A DNA stretch of 64,000 bases, taken from NCBI GenBank assembly GCA_017654935.2, contig CM065684.1, positions 62,962,631 to 63,026,630 of the forward strand, given 5' to 3'. This DNA is from Phymorhynchus buccinoides. Lineage: Eukaryota > Mollusca > Gastropoda > Neogastropoda > Raphitomidae. Position numbers and translations under genes: made by a program. This document shows, in pieces, positions 12,021-22,608 of the stretch (its first letter is position 1; the number at the start of each line of letters is the position of its first letter). Under the pieces are notes generated by a model. It was not told the origin of the DNA, searched no databases, and saw only the letters and a list, made by a program, of their open reading frames with translations.

Positions 12021-12570
12021 TATCGCACAGTAAACAAGGATTCGAACTAGTTGGAAAAGTATTGATTTGTAAAAATACTGACACAAATCCTCTAAAGCCT
12101 GCAGAAGTTTAATGTACCAAGTAAATGAAGCAAACAATTATCACAAAATATTGGTTTATTACTGATTGTCCTTATAAAAATGTTTTGTTTGTTCGCAGAT
12201 ACCCAAGAATCCAAACCATTTCTTCAGTGACGATGCGTATCCCACAACGCGACTTCACTCCTTGAGATCTTCTTAATTTAATACATTTTAATTAAAAAAC
12301 AAACAAAACAAAAACCTCACTCTGACAAATTTGCACGGAGTTGTATTTAGTCTGTTTTGTCTAAGCCATCCCCAGCTGTTGAAGCTTCAAAACCAAACCT
12401 GGAAGTCGATTGAAGAGTTAATGCCTAAGTTTTAAGATTTTATCATCGGCAGAAATAGTACTGGTGTATTTCTGCTGCAATCGTTTGCATTTTTTATTTC
12501 AGTTTGGGGACTCTGAGACCATCTGTGTGGACAACAAACGTGTCTATGAGATTTGTTTGATTTTTGTTAA
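12021..12570. other. No gene seen; probable 5' intron of the GPCR gene
   Basis: AT-rich sequence. It ends in a pyrimidine-rich tract and TTGTTAATCAG at 12564-12574, a plausible 3' splice site. If that is used, this stretch is intronic and the GPCR transcript begins further upstream. Confidence 0.4.
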
Positions 12571-12574
12571 TCAG
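12564..12574 (+). promoter_or_regulatory. Candidate 3' splice site before the GPCR exon
   Basis: A T-rich tract (GTTTGATTTTTGTTAATCAG) is followed by AGGAGAGTAG. It lies 24 bp before the first upstream ATG. A non-coding first exon spliced to a single coding exon is common for animal GPCR genes. No transcript evidence is available here. Confidence 0.4.
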
Positions 12575-12597
12575 AGGAGAGTAGTGGTTCTGCAAGC

Positions 12598-12705
12598 ATG
12601 GTAGTTCTTAATGCTACTGTTAGAAACTCCAGTGAGTCTGTCCTCACAAGTAGAGCCCCTGTGAACTCTACGTCTGTCCAGAACAGCAGCTCAACACCCA
12701 TGTGA
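12598..12705 (+). other. 35-codon ORF in frame with, and directly before, the GPCR
   Basis: The ATG at 12598 has a strong context (A at -3, G at +4). It opens a frame with four N-glycosylation sequons (NAT, NSS, NST, NSS), then TGA at 12703-12705, one ACC codon, and the GPCR ATG at 12709 in the same frame. The composition is what one expects of a GPCR extracellular tail. It may be a true N-terminus cut off by a nonsense change, a readthrough context, or an upstream ORF that lowers GPCR translation. Confidence 0.7.
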
Positions 12706-12708
12706 ACC

Positions 12709-14289
12709 ATGAACTCCAGCCAAGGTGTGGACCTGGAGGCCTTGAACCTGTCCATGACCCATGCCCTGATACCCACCATCCTCTACCTGGTCCTCATCAT
12801 GGTGGTGGGTGTGGTGGGCAATATCATCGTCCTGCTCGTCTATTACCGCAGGTTCAAACCCAGCTCCACTCGCTCCTACATTCTGGCCATGAGCGTGTGC
12901 GACCTGCTGACCTGTGTGATATCCATGCCAGGTGAGATCCTGGCCATTAAGTACTATTTCGCCTATGATATGCCCCTATTGTGCAAATGTAACAGGGCGC
13001 TTAACTGTTTTCTCATCAACACTTCTGCTTTTATTTTGACGACAGTGGCTACGGATCGCTTCTCAAAGGTCTGTCTGAAAAAATGTCTGTCCATGAGGAG
13101 GATTTACATTAATATCTTAATATGTGCTTTGGTCTCTCTGGCTGTGTCCGTCTTCTATGGAACTATCACCGGTTCAAGAACCGTTCCTACCAGCGTAGGA
13201 AATATCACTGGCGTCAAGTGTTTGATCAGTGATGCCTCTAAATATACTCTTTTCCCATTAGTGTACAGCATGATGTTGACCTTGAACTTTGTCACGTGCT
13301 TGGTGATCATATTGGCGTCATACATCCGTATTGCTCTGGAGCTGTGGAGACACAAAAAGAGGCAGACAAGTGCGGGTGGGGTAGTTCCAATGGTGGATGC
13401 TGCAGACATACACCACCGAGACAATATCACTGGCAATGCTTTGGGATCTGTACATAACTTAGGGCATTCTGAGACCAGTTCATCAGGCCCTGAACCGACC
13501 CCCCATGAATCTATGCACACAAGAAACACGACTTTGACAGATATGACCACAGTAGTTGCCACGCGTGGTTCTGACAAACAATTCCAAGTGTCTTTTAAGG
13601 GCCTTAGCCTGCAACAACCCGATTTATCTGACTCTGACGATGCATGCTGCTCTGGATACAGCACAGACAATATTTCTATATCATCCATCGTTTGCAATGA
13701 CCAGGAAAGTAATAACACTCACGACGAAAAAGACGATTTAACGACGTTTCAAAGGAACCCAATCGGTGCCACATCTTCCAAGGATGACATCACACCCAGT
13801 CGCAATACTCATGCAATAGCATTAGATATTCCAGAAATAATTATTTCAGAGTACAATAACGTTCCGGACGATGCCTCTAGCCTTCATAGCACCCAGCCAG
13901 CAAATGATGCATGTACGCCGCATCACCACAACTTCATCAACAGGTCGAGATCCTTGTTAGGAAGGCTGCTGACTCCTATGACCCGTCGTGATCAGGTTCA
14001 GACGGGGAAGAAAACTAGCGCCGTCAAAACCATTCCATCCAGCACTACTACCATGATGTTCGTCCTTGCCATCACCTTCATCGTCAGTTTTCTTCCGTTT
14101 TTAATCTTCAACATCCTGTATTCAATCCCTGTCACGTTTGGCCAGGGGATGACTGGGATTAAGCTTAACCTGTTGAACATCGGGTGGAGATCGCCTTACA
14201 TCAACTGTGGCGTCAACTCCATCGTCTATGGATTCTGCAACCCACGCTTCAGGCAGAAGTGTCGTCTGCTCTTTGCCCGAAAACGATGA
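12709..14289 (+). CDS. Rhodopsin-class (class A) G protein-coupled receptor, orphan
   Basis: Seven-helix plasma-membrane receptor of 526 residues in one exon; the ligand is not predictable. Helix 1 is about 20-46 with the GN motif (N38). Helix 2 carries D65. Helix 3 starts at C92, which can pair with C171 in the second extracellular loop, and ends in DRF (116-118) in place of DRY. Helix 5 is about 182-206. A roughly 230-residue Ser/Thr-rich third intracellular loop follows. Helix 6 (448-471) has SFLPF with F in place of the toggle Trp. Helix 7 has NSIVY (503-507) where NPxxY is usual, then NPRFRQK. The residue at the amine-binding position of helix 3 is N99, not Asp, so a biogenic-amine receptor is unlikely; a peptide or unknown ligand is more plausible. 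Codons look intact. The ATG at 12709 (context ACCATGA) is the first usable start after the in-frame TGA at 12703. Confidence 0.9.
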   Translation: MNSSQGVDLEALNLSMTHALIPTILYLVLIMVVGVVGNIIVLLVYYRRFKPSSTRSYILAMSVCDLLTCVISMPGEILAIKYYFAYDMPLLCKCNRALNCFLINTSAFILTTVATDRFSKVCLKKCLSMRRIYINILICALVSLAVSVFYGTITGSRTVPTSVGNITGVKCLISDASKYTLFPLVYSMMLTLNFVTCLVIILASYIRIALELWRHKKRQTSAGGVVPMVDAADIHHRDNITGNALGSVHNLGHSETSSSGPEPTPHESMHTRNTTLTDMTTVVATRGSDKQFQVSFKGLSLQQPDLSDSDDACCSGYSTDNISISSIVCNDQESNNTHDEKDDLTTFQRNPIGATSSKDDITPSRNTHAIALDIPEIIISEYNNVPDDASSLHSTQPANDACTPHHHNFINRSRSLLGRLLTPMTRRDQVQTGKKTSAVKTIPSSTTTMMFVLAITFIVSFLPFLIFNILYSIPVTFGQGMTGIKLNLLNIGWRSPYINCGVNSIVYGFCNPRFRQKCRLLFARKR

Positions 14290-14760
14290 ACAGTTACTGA
14301 CGATTCTTGTTCAATAGCGTTCTTTGGTTTATGGAAGAAAACAAACGACTCCGCATTTCCCAGCATGTGTGTAACCGGTAGGCCTATATATGAGGGGTGT
14401 GTGAAATCTGTGTAAATGTTTAGCTTACTATAATCGAATATGTTTATTTGCACAAAAAACAACAATGATGGGTCTGTAAGGGCCTATCAAGCTAAATACC
14501 CAAACGTCAGTTTCTGGAGGTACATGGAGGTATTAATTGCATGCTTACTTCGGCCTGCTGCCCCAAAAGGAGTAATGACACTCCGCCATCTCACTCGGTT
14601 CATGGCAGCTCGCTCAATGCTGTTCCAGTTAGTTCCCTGCCTCCATTTCTGCCAGGGTGTTATTCGTTGTATACAGATATTATGCATTACTTTTAAAATA
14701 ACATTCTAAGACCTGTAAGAATGTCAGATAACAGAGTGTTTCTTAATGTATTAGGTATTA
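14290..14760. other. GPCR 3' flank, no further gene
   Basis: Probably contains the 3' untranslated region. I see no clear AATAAA on the plus strand and no recurrent repeat. Confidence 0.4.
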
Positions 14761-14764
14761 GTTA

Positions 14765-15085
14765 CTTTATAGTCACAGAGGCGTCTCAGTGAAATTCGGG
14801 TTGCTCCCACCCGGAGAACGCATCGCAGCCAGAGGCTGTTTGCTTCCCATGAACTTTGTGTGTGACTGATGAGGAAGGAAGGGGGGAAGTAAATTGTGAC
14901 CAAATGACAACTTTTTCGTTGCCACATGGATTAGAAATAATCGTGTGCTAAGTGCATGAGCACACGGGACCTCCATGAAAGACCTAGTGCAAAGTGAGAG
15001 GAAACATCCCCTGTACCCAGGTTCGAACTCGGGTTTACTTCACACAAGGCGAACGCGCTACCTCTGTGCCACTCTACATCTTTTA
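14765..15085 (-). mobile_element. tRNA-headed SINE, minus strand
   Basis: Read on the minus strand from about 15085, TGGCACAGAGGTAGCGCG looks like a polymerase III A box and GAGTTCGAACC is a good B box. The body runs to a tail whose plus-strand form is GTGAAATTCGGGTTGCTCCC...GGAGAACGCATCGC. The same tail recurs at 17640-17715 and 34040-34100 in this orientation, and in the other orientation near 15890-15950 and 47090-47510. Confidence 0.8.
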
Positions 15086-15450
15086 AGCAAGCGTAGTTTA
15101 GTTTTACGTTATAGCATTGCTTCCAATAACCTCTTCGGTAAAACAAGCGCGAAATCGCAATAGTTTGTGGCACGCGGTCTATTTTTACCACACCAATCAT
15201 GAGTCACCTCCCCTGGCTTTTCAATAATTTTAATCTGTAAACCAGAATATATCTCTGCACCATTTCGTAACTTTTTATATCTTTTGGAAAACATTTAAAA
15301 CTATGTATCCTACTTATACTCATCAAAAGAAGCACCGCATACTCGTCGTGTCTGTTTTAGTGTCTGTATTACGTATGTTTATTATTTTGTACGCTTTTAA
15401 AATACATCATTTTAAAGAGCGGCCTCAATTTGAAGTGTAGCCTCGATTTT
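15086..15450. other. No feature recognised
   Basis: AT-rich sequence without recurrent elements. Confidence 0.4.
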
Positions 15451-15465
15451 AAGTGCGACAATTTT

Positions 15466-15505
15466 GGACCGACCGACCGACAGACAGACAGACAGACCGA
15501 CAAAG
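15466..15505. repeat. (GACC)n/(GACA)n microsatellite
   Basis: Short tetranucleotide run GACCGACCGACCGACAGACAG. Confidence 0.9.
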
Positions 15506-15829
15506 TGAGTTATAGGTTTGTGGCTTGAGCCACAAACAAAAAAAGAAGAACAAAGACCACTGTGTGTGCGCCACAGGATAGTTAAGGCGTTTGCATGCTA
15601 ATTTATTACGCAAATGAATGGCATACGAATCCTAGCCTAGCCTTTCTAGTTCGTCGGGAAAATTCGAACTGAACACCGAGTCTATTGGATGAGGACTTAA
15701 AGCTTGTCTGACCCGCGCACTTTACGCTCCTAAAAATAGCCCTCGGTAGTGAATGAAGAGCAGTGTGATTTCCGCTGCCTGGTATTAATCAAATTGACAG
15801 CTAAGTTTCCCGAGTCCAACCTTTCCCCT

Positions 15830-15956
15830 ACTACCCCCCCCCCCCCCACACACACACACACAAAAGGGGGAGAAAGGGGTGTGTGTGCTGCACTAGCGGC
15901 GATGCATTCTCTATGTGGGAGCAGCCCGAACTTTAAAGAGACAAGTTTCTGTGACG
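15830..15956 (+). repeat. SINE tail fragment next to poly-C/(CA)n
   Basis: A C run and a CA run (15834-15863) precede GCACTAGCGGCGATGC, GGGAGCAGCCCGAACTTTA and AGTTTCTGTGAC. These are the plus-strand form of the SINE tail described at 14765-15085. No tRNA head is present. Confidence 0.7.
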
Positions 15957-15966
15957 ATAAAATAAT

Positions 15967-16362
15967 ACCATACCATGCCATGCCATAGTTACCATACCAT
16001 ACCATACCATGCTATACCATACCATACCATACCACACCACACCATGCCATACCATACCATACCATACCATACCATACCATACCATACCATACCATACCAT
16101 ACCATACCATACCATGCTATACCATACCATACCATACTATACCATACCATACCATACCATACCATACCATACCATACCATACCATACCATACCATGCTAT
16201 GCCATAGCATACCATACCATACCATAGCTGCCATACCATACCATACCATACCATACCATACCATACCATAGTTACCATACCATACCATACCATGCCATAC
16301 CATACCATATCATACCATACCATACCATACCATACCATACCATACTATACCATACCACACCA
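15967..16362. repeat. (CCATA)n pentanucleotide array, about 395 bp
   Basis: About 78 units of CCATA with scattered changes (ATGCTAT, ATAGTTACC, ATAGCTGCC). It is located directly against the SINE tail fragment. It reads as open in several frames on both strands, but this is a repeat artefact. Confidence 0.97.
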
Positions 16363-16845
16363 ATACTGTCTTCAGGCATCTGTGTATCTGAAATGAAATA
16401 AACGTTTTTAAACAAGTGTTCAGTTTGTTCCTTCTGAAAATGACGGCTAGTTTTAACTTACGTGTTGCCCTCTTTTCCTTGGAAAAGAAAACTAAGCATA
16501 TTACCTAACTTCAGCGTGGAGCAAGTGTATTAAACTTTCTTAGTCCTGAGAAGGAAGCTATTGTGTGCCCTCTATAACCACAAACGAAACTCTCTTTATG
16601 GCATAACTTCAGGTTTATCACTGTGAGACAGTGTTTCCTTCCAGTTTTCATCCACAAATCATGGTTAAATGCCAACGTGTATTATTATTCTTCTCTGGTA
16701 AAAGCCGAAAGATACTATCTCAAAAGAACACAGAAACATGATCGTACTCTTTGGCGTTTACCCGAGAAGAACGATTCGCTCTGTGGCATTTAAACCTCAA
16801 AATGTAAAGTGTCACCCGATGCCTTTTACTTGTCTCTGACAGCTT

Positions 16846-16997
16846 TAGAGTTGAGAACCGGTTAAAAAATCCGAACCGGTTTTTCATATTCGAACCGGTT
16901 TTACCGAACCGGTTTTTTTAACCAGTACTCGCATCACTAGTTTCACCTATGTCAGAATATTCACACACACGTACGCACGCGCACGCACGCACACGCG

Positions 16998-17072
<75 letters not shown>

Positions 17073-17349
17073 GAAACTTATGACTTATGACACACACACT
17101 CAACTCAACACTCGGTCAAAGTCAAAGCCATACACCAACACAAACTAGAAACAGCTACTCTTGGCTTACAAACACCCAATCGGCGCTGAGAATCAGTGTT
17201 GTTTTTCGAAAAGAATGCGTTATTCTAAGAAAAACTTACTTTCTGTTTGCAGTTAAAAAACCCGGTTCATAACAACTCGAACCGGTTTTTCGAACCGCGA
17301 AAGTTTAGCACCGGTTTTTCGGTTCAAACCGGTTTTCCCCCCACCTCTA
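16846..17349. mobile_element. hAT-like non-autonomous element with 8-bp TSD and (CA)n core
   Basis: GACAGCTT occurs at 16838-16845 and 17350-17357, a perfect 8-bp target duplication. The element starts TAGAGTTGAGAACCGGTT and ends AACCGGTTTTCCCCCCACCTCTA, which gives inverted termini TAGAG(G)T(G)GRGRAACCGG. Five or more ACCGGT palindromes cluster near both ends (16858-16921 and 17262-17335). A CA/CG array fills 16968-17068. The 8-bp duplication and TAG... termini fit hAT. There is no transposase. Confidence 0.88.
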
Positions 17350-17639
17350 GACAGCTTGTGCCTTGTCCTACACTAACACCATGCGAGGGACCTGCTACCG
17401 CTACAAGTATGTAGATGCTATTGGCAACGACAGCATACTGAATGCATTAATCACCATCATGCTCTCATTCTCACTGTTTTTTGGTGGCCATAAAGGTTTG
17501 TTTGTTGTTGGGTTTTTTGCTATGTGTTTGTTTGTCTGGAATTGAAATAAGAAAGAAAGAAAAACCAGTCAATAAAAAACAAACTGAAAGGAGTATTGAT
17601 TGAAATTAATGGAGGGTTACTTGGTATTTTGTATTTTCT

Positions 17640-17716
17640 AGCCACAGAGACTTAATCTCTGTGAAATTCGGGTTGCTCTCCCCCGGAGAGAGCGTCGCCG
17701 CAAGTAAAGCGCCTAC
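17640..17716 (-). repeat. SINE tail fragment
   Basis: CTCTGTGAAATTCGGGTTGCTC, GGAGAGAGCGTCGCCGC and AAAGCGCC match the SINE tail in the same orientation as 14765-15085. The rest of the SINE is missing. Confidence 0.7.
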
Positions 17717-18365
17717 CTATTTATTATTTTTTTAATATTAGTTTTTGGGGGTACAGGGTTAGGTTATCACTTAAAGAAGTTTGCTTTCAGAAATGTAGTT
17801 TATCAGGTACTCAAATGGCTTGTACCAATGGTCGACATTAGCCTGTAGCGTGGGTTAATAGCACAATGAGAGCTGTGCATTAAATGGTTTTCTACAGTAT
17901 TGGAAAATCACGCTGTAACTAAGACATTAGTGGATGACAATGACTCTCATTCGGATAAAGATAATTTTATATTATTATCTTTCACGATTCTTTTGAGCTC
18001 AGCTAAAGTATCTAACGTTTCTTTTTTGCTACCTTTGCATACAATTTAAATAAACAAAAGATTGTGCCTTCCTGTATATCAGCGTAAAACATGAATATTC
18101 CTTTCGTTATGTGAATTTATAGTTTTATCGAATTTTTAAAAGCAGGAAAGAATCGTTTCTTCAATTTGTATTGCTTTAATTTGTTGGTGTTTTATCCCTT
18201 TCTTACTCCCTTTGTCTCGTTTGTTTTTAGCATTAATTCATCCGTAGTTATTAGACATTTAAAACCATTTTCTTCTTTGTTTTCACATTTTGTCATAAAA
18301 GTATTGTACTTTGTTCACTCACTTTTCGCACTGAATTTCTGTATTTTCTGGTATTCGTCTTTTTA
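17717..18365. other. No feature recognised
   Basis: AT-rich sequence. Nothing recurs elsewhere in the window. Confidence 0.45.
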
Positions 18366-19370
18366 GTCCGTCACCAAGACGGACTATTGCGATGGGCTGG
18401 TTTGTATTTTTTTTTGTTTTGGGTTTTTTTTTTCTTCTGTCTGTCCCAAGGATATCTCCCGAACCGCTTGACCGAATCGCGTCCAATTTTGTGTGAAGGT
18501 GTGCCTCCTTAATAGGAAGAGATCGGCGCAAACCATTTTGCCGTCGTGACCTTGACCTTGACGTACGACCTTGAAAACCGAACATCTATTTTTAGCCATA
18601 TCTCGGGCACCGATCAACATAGGATGTTGAAACTTGGCATGAAGGTGGTTTGGCTTATGCCCGTTATGATGATGGCATACCGATCAAGGTCAAGGTCAAG
18701 GTCAAAAAGATCGCTGGAGCCTGAAAATCGGAGGGTCATTTTTTTCTCCTTCTGTCTGTCCCAAGGATATCTTTCGAACGGGTTGACAGAATCACGTCAA
18801 AGTGTGTGTGCTGGTGTGTCACAATGAGAGGAAGGCATCCGCGCAAACCATATTGCCGTCGTGACCTTGACCTTGGCGTACAACCTTGAAAACCGAAAAT
18901 CTTTCAGGGGCCATAACTCCCACACCGTTAGTGTTAGAGTCTTCAAATTTGGTATGAAGGTACTTTGGCTTATGCCCGTTCTGATGGTGGCATACCGATC
19001 AAGGTCAAGGACACGGTCCGGGCGATCCGTAGGCCTTGAAAGTGGTAGGGGTCTACAAATTGGGTTTTAAGTCATATTTTCCACATTGGTACTTGACAGA
19101 AGCGCTTCAGATTGTGTGTGGTACTGTATACCCTAGAGAAGAAAACATCCGAGCATAAATTATCACCATGCTGACCTTGACCTTGAAGTGTGACCTTGAA
19201 AACCGAAATTTCCTTCTTTGCGCTATATGTTTCTTCTTCAAGCTGTATCTCGTGAACTAGAAGACAGAATCCCTTCCAATTTTGTGTCAGGATGTGACAC
19301 TCTACGGGGTGTCGCAAGTGCGTGGCATTGCTGGTGACGGACATGTCTGCCGCTCGGCGACGCCCTTGTC
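18366..19370 (+). repeat. REP-A copy, apparently full length
   Basis: It begins with the hairpin GTCCGTCACCAAGACGGAC and then has the REP-A phrases in order, including several TGACCTTGACCTTG and ATCAAGGTCAAGGTCA clusters. It ends CTGGTGACGGACATGTCTGCCGCTCGGCGACGCCCTTG. It is bounded by unrelated AT-rich sequence on both sides, so about 1.0 kb may be the natural unit. TCCGTCACC at the start and GGTGACGGA near the end are inverted. Confidence 0.8.
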
Positions 19371-20115
19371 TTTGATATGTGTTGGTCTTTTTCTTTAACC
19401 TCGTTTGTCTTTCTGAGCTTTTATTAGTATCTAAGCCTCTTTTGTCTCTTACTTTTCATGTATTTGTAGCTACAGTTTATTAGTTTTTGATTCAACGTGA
19501 ATTGTGTTGTCTTTTTCCATTTGATTAAATTTCAGTTTAATTGGGTTTTTTTCTTCTTGTCTTTAAAAACGGAATACACTTTAGCTTCCTGTTGTAAGTA
19601 TATTTTACCCCACTCCACCCGTTCTTTCTCCTTTACTCATTTATATTTATTATCCCAAATCCCATTATTGTTTTTACACTAATTCTATTGAGAGGCATCC
19701 CCGACCCCCACCCCCCTCCCACTTGTTGTCAGTTCCATTTATTTATGTTTATCTATTTGTTGCTGTCTGATCAGTTTTCAATGTGGTATCTATTGTGGAT
19801 TGCCTTTGTTGTAATTAATTTTGTGAACGATTATTTATTTTTATTTTTTTAAATGTAATGCCCTTCAGCATTTTCCCTCCCGCCGCTATGCCATTTTTGT
19901 AACTTTTAATGCATTCGTCCCTTTCTTCCTCTGTAATTTTCTAAATAAAAAAGTCACTTATTGCATGTTTCAACTCACAGTTGTACAATCCGTTCGTTTA
20001 TGTTGATACCTTATCTTATTCGTGCATTTTTAGCGCACATTTTCTGCATGCTGATTTGTGTACATTTGGCAAAATATACTTGGCAGATGTTCATGGATAT
20101 TTGTGTTTGTATTGA
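19371..20115. other. No feature recognised
   Basis: T-rich sequence on the plus strand. No exon or recurrent repeat is seen. Confidence 0.45.
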
Positions 20116-20133
20116 TAGAGAGAGAGAGAGAGG

Positions 20134-20200
<67 letters not shown>
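20116..20200. repeat. (GA)n microsatellite
   Basis: GA dinucleotide run with one GGGAGAAA interruption. Confidence 0.97.
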
Positions 20201-20201
<1 letters not shown>

Positions 20202-20325
20202 TTGTGTGCAAGTAAGGTACACACACAAGCACACACACCGGCGCACGCACAACTGTCATGCACAGAACTGTGTGGTTTCTTCCCACGCACCTTTCACTGT
20301 TTACCGTTACGGGTGGTCAACAACG

Positions 20326-20368
20326 AACACACACACACACGCACGCACGCACGCACGCACGCACACGC

Positions 20369-20411
<43 letters not shown>
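20326..20411. repeat. (CA)n/(GCAC)n microsatellite
   Basis: CA repeat with an internal block of GCAC tetranucleotides (20340-20365). Confidence 0.95.
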
Positions 20412-20412
<1 letters not shown>

Positions 20413-20524
20413 CTGCAGCATACTCCATCATACGCCACGGATGGATGTTCTGCACCCAATAACATTGCTGCTGTAATAATAATATTGCTGGAGAAACAAT
20501 TAACACGGAAAACCGCACGGTGTA

Positions 20525-22608
20525 TCCTTGGCGTATGACCTTGAAAACCGAAAATCTTCAAGGGGCCATAACTTCCACACCGTAAGTCCTAGAGTCTTGA
20601 AACTTGGCATGAATGTACTTTGGCTTATGGCCGTTCTGGTGATGGCATACCAATCAAGGTCAATGTCAAGGTCAGGGAGATCGGTAGGCCTTGAAAGTAG
20701 TAGCAGTCTAAAAATTAGGTTTCAGACATAATTTTCACATTTGTACTTGACAAAAGCGCTTCAGATTGTGTGTGGTACTGTATAACCTGGAGTAGAATAC
20801 ATCCGAGCATAAATTATCGCCATGCTGACCTTGACCTTAAAGTGTGACCGTGAAAACCGAAATTTCCTTCTTTACGCTATATATTTCTTGTCCAAGCTGT
20901 ATCTCGTGAACTAGAAGACAGAATCCCTTCCAATTTTGTGTCAGGTGTGACACTTAGAGTATAACACATTCGTACATAAATTATCCCTCGGAAATACAAT
21001 GTCGCCGAGCGGCAAACATGTTTCCGGTTTTTTTCACCCTCCTGTATCTCGTGAAATATTGAATCACTCCAAATTTTGTGTGAGTGTGTAAAAAGAAGAG
21101 TAGAAGACATTGCAGTGCAAATTATGCCACATGGGATTTTAATGTCACCGAATCCCTTCCAATTTTGTGTCAGGATGTGACACTAAGAGCATAACACATT
21201 CGTACATAGATTATCCCTCGGAAATACAATGTCGCCGAGCGGCAGACATGTTTCCGGTTTTTTTCACCCTCCTATATCTCGTGAAATACTGTATAGAATC
21301 ACTCCAAATTTTGTGTGGGGGTGTAAAAAGAAGAGTAGAAGACATTGCAGTGCAAATTATGCCACGTCGGATTTTAATGTCGCCGAGCGGCAGACATGTC
21401 TCCGAGTTAAGGGTGCACACCCCATTAAGGGTGTACACCCCACTAATTAAGGGTGTACATCCTGGTAAAGGAGGGGGTCTAATGCTAAACGTAAAAGACA
21501 TCCTAGGTTTTTTTTACGATCGCAAAGGAGTCTATTTTCGTTCGTGTATGTTTCTTTTTTATTGTCCTTTGCCGATCTACGACCGCAAAGGAGTATGTTT
21601 TCGTTCGGGTTTTTTTCTTCTGTCTGTCCCAAGGATATTTCCCGAACCGCTTGACCAAATCACTTCATATTTTGTGTGGGGGTGTGTCCCCATGAGAGGA
21701 AGGCATCTGCGCAAAATGTTTTGCCGTACTGACCTTGACCTTGGCGTATGACCTTGAAAACCGAAAATCGATAAGGGTCTATAACTTCCACACCGTAGGT
21801 CCTGAGTCTTGAAACTTGGCATGGAGGTACTATGGCTTATGGCCGTTCTGATGATGGCATACCGATCAAGGTCAAGGTCAAGGTCAGGGAGATCGGTATG
21901 CCTTGAAAGTGGTAGGGGTCTAAAAATTGGGGTTTTCTGTCCCAAGGATATCTCCCGAACCGCTTAACCTAATCGTTTCCAATTTTATGTGGTGGCGTGT
22001 CACCATGAGAGGAAGGCATCCGCGCATAAATTATTGCCATCGTGACCTTAACCTTGAAAACCGCAAATAAATAAGGGGCTATAACTTCCACACCGTTGGT
22101 CTTACAGACTCCAAACTTGGCATGTAGGTACTTTGGCTTATGGCCGTTCTGATGATGGCATACCGATCAAGGTCAACGTCAAGGTCAGGGAGATCAGTAG
22201 GCCTTGAAAGTGGTAGGGGTCTAAAAATTGGGTTTTCAGACATATTTTTCACATTTGTAATTGACAGAAGCGCTTCAGATTGTGTGTGGTACTGTATAAC
22301 CTAGAGTAGAAAACACCCGAGCATAAATTATCGCCATGCTGACCTTGACCTTGACGTGTGACCTTGAAAACCGAAATTGCCTTCTTCAAGTTGCTCTATA
22401 TATTTATTGTCCAAGCCGTATCTCGTGAACTAGTAGACATAATCTTTTCCAATTTTGTGTCTGGATGTGACACTAAGAGTATAACACATTCGTACATAAA
22501 TTATCCCTCGGAAATACAATGTCGCCGAGCTGCAGACATGTTTCCGTTTTTCTCCACCCTCCTAATCTCGTGAAATACAGTATAGAATCACTCCAAATTT
22601 TGTGTGTG
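20525..22608 (+). repeat. REP-A block, several partial copies
   Basis: It contains the same ordered phrases as 1440-5190: TGACCTTGACCTTGACG, CGATCAAGGTCAAGGTCA, GCATAAATTATCGCCATGC, TTATCCCTCGGAAATACAATGTCGCC, and the palindromic GGGTGTACACCC module near 21415-21470. The block breaks off in TTTTGTGTGTGGG at about 22608 and resumes at 23180. Confidence 0.85.

Noticed and set aside
15933..16338. Met-Val-Trp-Tyr-Gly and Tyr-His-Thr-Ile-Pro repeat frames
   Set aside because: The (CCATA)n array is open in several frames. Not a gene.
17363..17545. 60-residue frame with a hydrophobic stretch
   Set aside because: No family match, no splice or promoter context and a short length; likely chance.
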